Shown here: positions 30,290-32,208 of the stretch, in pieces
Numbering within the stretch: the stretch's first letter is position 1
Layout of the letters: each line of letters opens with the position of its first letter
NCBI GenBank assembly: GCA_964440095.1
Contig: CAYTPZ010000021.1
Coordinates: 1-32,208 of the forward strand
DNA: 32,208 nucleotides
Direction of reading: 5' to 3'
Origin: JACNKJ01 sp964440095
GTDB taxonomy: Bacteria > Krumholzibacteriota > Krumholzibacteriia > JACNKJ01
The notes under the pieces: model-generated
Database searches by the model: none
What the model saw: the letters and a program-made list of their open reading frames with translations, nothing else
Told to the model about the DNA's origin: nothing
Program-made: the position numbers and the translations under genes

Positions 30290-32038
30290 TTACTTCGCCA
30301 GCACCGCCGGCCTGCTGTACTGAATTCCAGCCGCGCGCAGGCGATACAGATAAACACCCGAGCTCAGCTCGCGGCCCTGATCATCGGTCCCGTTCCATTC
30401 CACTTCGGTCCGTCCCGCCACGCACTCGCCATCAATCAGCGTGCGCAGCAAACGACCCGTGGCGTCGAAGACCTGAAGCAGGACCTGGTCGGCGTACTCC
30501 AGCTCGAAGCTGAAAGTGGTCTTCGGGTTGAAGGGATTGGGATAGTTCGCGTTCAGCTTCACAGGACCGGCCGGCGGCGTTTCCACGTTGGTGGGATATC
30601 CCATGTCGAAGGTGTACCAGGCCGCGGGCTCTGTGCGGGGCATGCCCTCGGCGCGGCCGCTGTTGTCTTCGGCGTGGATGTAGTAGTCGACCTGCGTGAT
30701 CACATCGCGCGGGCCCGTGGGCGCGGGAAAGACGAATTCGTAGTTGTCGCCGCCCACGTTCACCATGGGATCATAGAGCCAGAGGCCGGCATCGAAGCGG
30801 TAGTGCAAGGTCACCTCGCTCACGCCGGTCTCGCTGCGATCGTCCACCATGGCGGTAATGGGCACGGGCGCTTCCTGATATTCACCATCGCGATAGGGCG
30901 CGTGCTCCACGCGCAACATGCCCACATCGTGGGCGTTCTTAGTGCGGCAGTGAAGCGCGTCGTCGGAATACCAGCTGCCCGAATAACCCAACACTTCGTA
31001 ACCGGGCGCGGCCTCTGCGTAGACAGCCAGGGCTGCATTGTCATAGCCGCTGTTGCCGAAGGTGGGCACGTAGATGCGATCGTTGTTGATGAGCGAGTTG
31101 GTGTAGCTGGCCGGACCACTGCTGGTGCTATAGCAGTAAATGCGATACACGCGATAGTTGCGTCCCGTCGACGAAGGCAAGCTCGCGAGCAAAGTCGCGC
31201 GCTGGTTCAGATCGTCGTAGGTGTGATGGCTGGTCCACACGTCTTTGACGAGCACTGTTTCCTCGTCTAAAAACTTGGCCCAGGTATCGATGTGATGAAT
31301 GCCGCCCGACTCGATGTAGTCGAGTACTAGGTAGTCGTTCACGCCGTAGTAGTCGAACATGAGCTGATCCACCGCGGCTTCGTTCATGCCGTTGTTGCTC
31401 CAGGCCTCGTTGTAAACCAATTGGGTGGACGAGCTGATGTGGTGCCCGTCGGTCATATAGTTGCCGCCGGTGTGATACATGTCGTGGCTGTGCACCGGAA
31501 TGCCCTGTTGGTTGGCGAAGTAGATGGGAATGAGATTGTCGTTGGGCCGCCAGGGTCGGTTGTAGGTATGATCGATGATGGCCGCGGCGCCACTTCCGTC
31601 AAAGACGTACCAGGGGCCGTAGTCGCGGGTCCACCAGCTGTCGTTGCTGCGAACCAGAAACTCCACCTTGTCCATGTCTACGCCATTGGATGTCAGGTTG
31701 CTCTGCGCGCTGCTCTGGTATCCGCTGGACACAACCACGTGCACGGTGAGGTCATCGTCTAGGTCGCGCACCAGGCTGTAGGGAATGCCCAGGGGATAAC
31801 GAATGATGACGCCGGTGCAGGGCTCCCACTCGCCCACGTTGCGTACGGGCCCCAAGGGCGGCGGGTCGCTCAGGCGATCCTGACCGGGCATCAAGTGCTC
31901 GCGTCCTTCCCAAACCAATCGCTCGCGCTCGGTTTCGTAAATGGGTAGCGCGTTCTCGAGGCCGTCTTCATCCCAAATTGCAAAAACGGGAAAGGCAATG
32001 AGGCACAGTGTGATCGCCAGCAAGAAGCTGCGGAGCAT
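30290..32038 (-). CDS. Secreted peptidylarginine deiminase-like protein with C-terminal sorting domain
   Basis: Predicted secreted guanidino-group-modifying hydrolase of 582 residues. A signal peptide (about 1-20, ending FPVFA) is followed by an agmatine-deiminase/PPAD-type catalytic domain (about 65-378): Asp139 in WWTRDYGPWYVF, GGNYMTDG, His249 and Asp251 in SGGIHHIDTW, YTNSLINNDRIYVPTFG, and the nucleophile Cys364 in ALHCRTKNAHDVGML. Then comes an Ig-like domain (about 390-480), similar to the layout of the Porphyromonas gingivalis enzyme that converts protein arginine to citrulline, and a FlgD-like sorting domain (NYPNPFNPKTTFSFEL, WNGTDDQGRELSSGVYLYRL). Cytoplasmic agmatine deiminases lack the signal and sorting parts, so a protein or peptide substrate outside the cell is favoured. 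ATG with GGGAGG upstream. Confidence 0.9.
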   Translation of the reverse strand: MLRSFLLAITLCLIAFPVFAIWDEDGLENALPIYETERERLVWEGREHLMPGQDRLSDPPPLGPVRNVGEWEPCTGVIIRYPLGIPYSLVRDLDDDLTVHVVVSSGYQSSAQSNLTSNGVDMDKVEFLVRSNDSWWTRDYGPWYVFDGSGAAAIIDHTYNRPWRPNDNLIPIYFANQQGIPVHSHDMYHTGGNYMTDGHHISSSTQLVYNEAWSNNGMNEAAVDQLMFDYYGVNDYLVLDYIESGGIHHIDTWAKFLDEETVLVKDVWTSHHTYDDLNQRATLLASLPSSTGRNYRVYRIYCYSTSSGPASYTNSLINNDRIYVPTFGNSGYDNAALAVYAEAAPGYEVLGYSGSWYSDDALHCRTKNAHDVGMLRVEHAPYRDGEYQEAPVPITAMVDDRSETGVSEVTLHYRFDAGLWLYDPMVNVGGDNYEFVFPAPTGPRDVITQVDYYIHAEDNSGRAEGMPRTEPAAWYTFDMGYPTNVETPPAGPVKLNANYPNPFNPKTTFSFELEYADQVLLQVFDATGRLLRTLIDGECVAGRTEVEWNGTDDQGRELSSGVYLYRLRAAGIQYSRPAVLAK

Positions 32039-32097
32039 GGGGCGTTCCTCCCGAGCAGTAATTTGGATCCCTAAGAATTGGGGATAGGATCGTCGGA

Positions 32098-32125
32098 ATT
32101 ATACCACAGCCATGGCTGAAGCCAT
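32098..32125 (-). promoter_or_regulatory. Extended -10 promoter and palindrome upstream of the deiminase gene
   Basis: The minus strand reads TGTGGTATAAT: a perfect -10 (32103-32098) with an extended TG. The -35 is poor, but overlapping inverted repeats AGCCATGGCT (32108-32117) and ATGGCTGAAGCCAT (32112-32125) cover the spacer. Leader about 55 nt. A regulator bound at the palindrome could control export of the deiminase; this is inference. Confidence 0.55.
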
Positions 32126-32208
32126 AGACATAGGGCTCGTCTATCTGACTACGTGGCGCTTCAGGATTTCCTGTGGGCCTCAGACTCAGCTCCTCTCTCC
32201 TAGCCGCG

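Overview
The window is bacterial, GC-rich and tightly packed, with short intergenic gaps, runs of 4-nt start/stop overlaps and clear Shine-Dalgarno (SD) sites. Three secreted proteins (ending at 1732, 3298 and 30290 on the minus strand) share a C-terminal FlgD-like/type IX-secretion-type sorting domain with a PNPFNP motif. Such domains are typical of Bacteroidetes relatives and of uncultured FCB-superphylum lineages such as Krumholzibacteria, Eisenbacteria, Latescibacteria and Cloacimonetes. With lipoproteins and selenocysteine decoding (SelB), a diderm FCB-type candidate phylum is the best guess. The exact lineage cannot be fixed from the sequence.

Left part (1-10.4 kb): an Fe-S pair on the plus strand (iscS-fdx); on the minus strand a secreted cell-wall enzyme that appears to join a lytic-transglycosylase-like domain to a zinc amidase, a second sorted secreted protein, an NtrC-like regulator lacking the GAFTGA loop, and a THUMP-like methyltransferase. 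Divergent from these is a plus-strand pair, a beta-helix lipoprotein and a small secreted protein with ATGA overlap. A broken gene remnant and a DEAD-box helicase follow.

Middle (10.4-21.5 kb): murA overlaps selB (TTGA). A frameshifted STAS/SpoIIAA-like gene precedes a housekeeping block read leftward: rho, rpmE, terminator, DUF1385 membrane protein, prfA, prmC and a Nudix hydrolase, the last four chained by 4-nt overlaps. prfA (RF1) and prmC (its methylase) act together in translation termination. Next comes a TPR lipoprotein with its own terminator and candidate promoter.

Right part (21.6-32.2 kb): priA; a two-gene signalling unit (receiver plus GGDDF protein, then a stand-alone receiver); an SPFH protein-nnrDE-tsaD operon covering membrane organisation, NAD(P)HX repair and tRNA t6A; a divergent CPBP intramembrane protease; a small zinc-ribbon gene with a hairpin between SD and start; and a secreted peptidylarginine-deiminase-like enzyme with a sorting domain.

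Features beyond ordinary genes are: heptanucleotide tandem repeats in five intergenic arrays (four loci), mostly beside terminators; a structured element after the stop codon of each of the three sorted proteins, two copies of which share a clear core; four 10-bp phased direct repeats upstream of the GGDDF signalling gene; and two genes whose frames can each be restored by one base. No tRNA, rRNA, CRISPR array, transposase or phage gene was seen.
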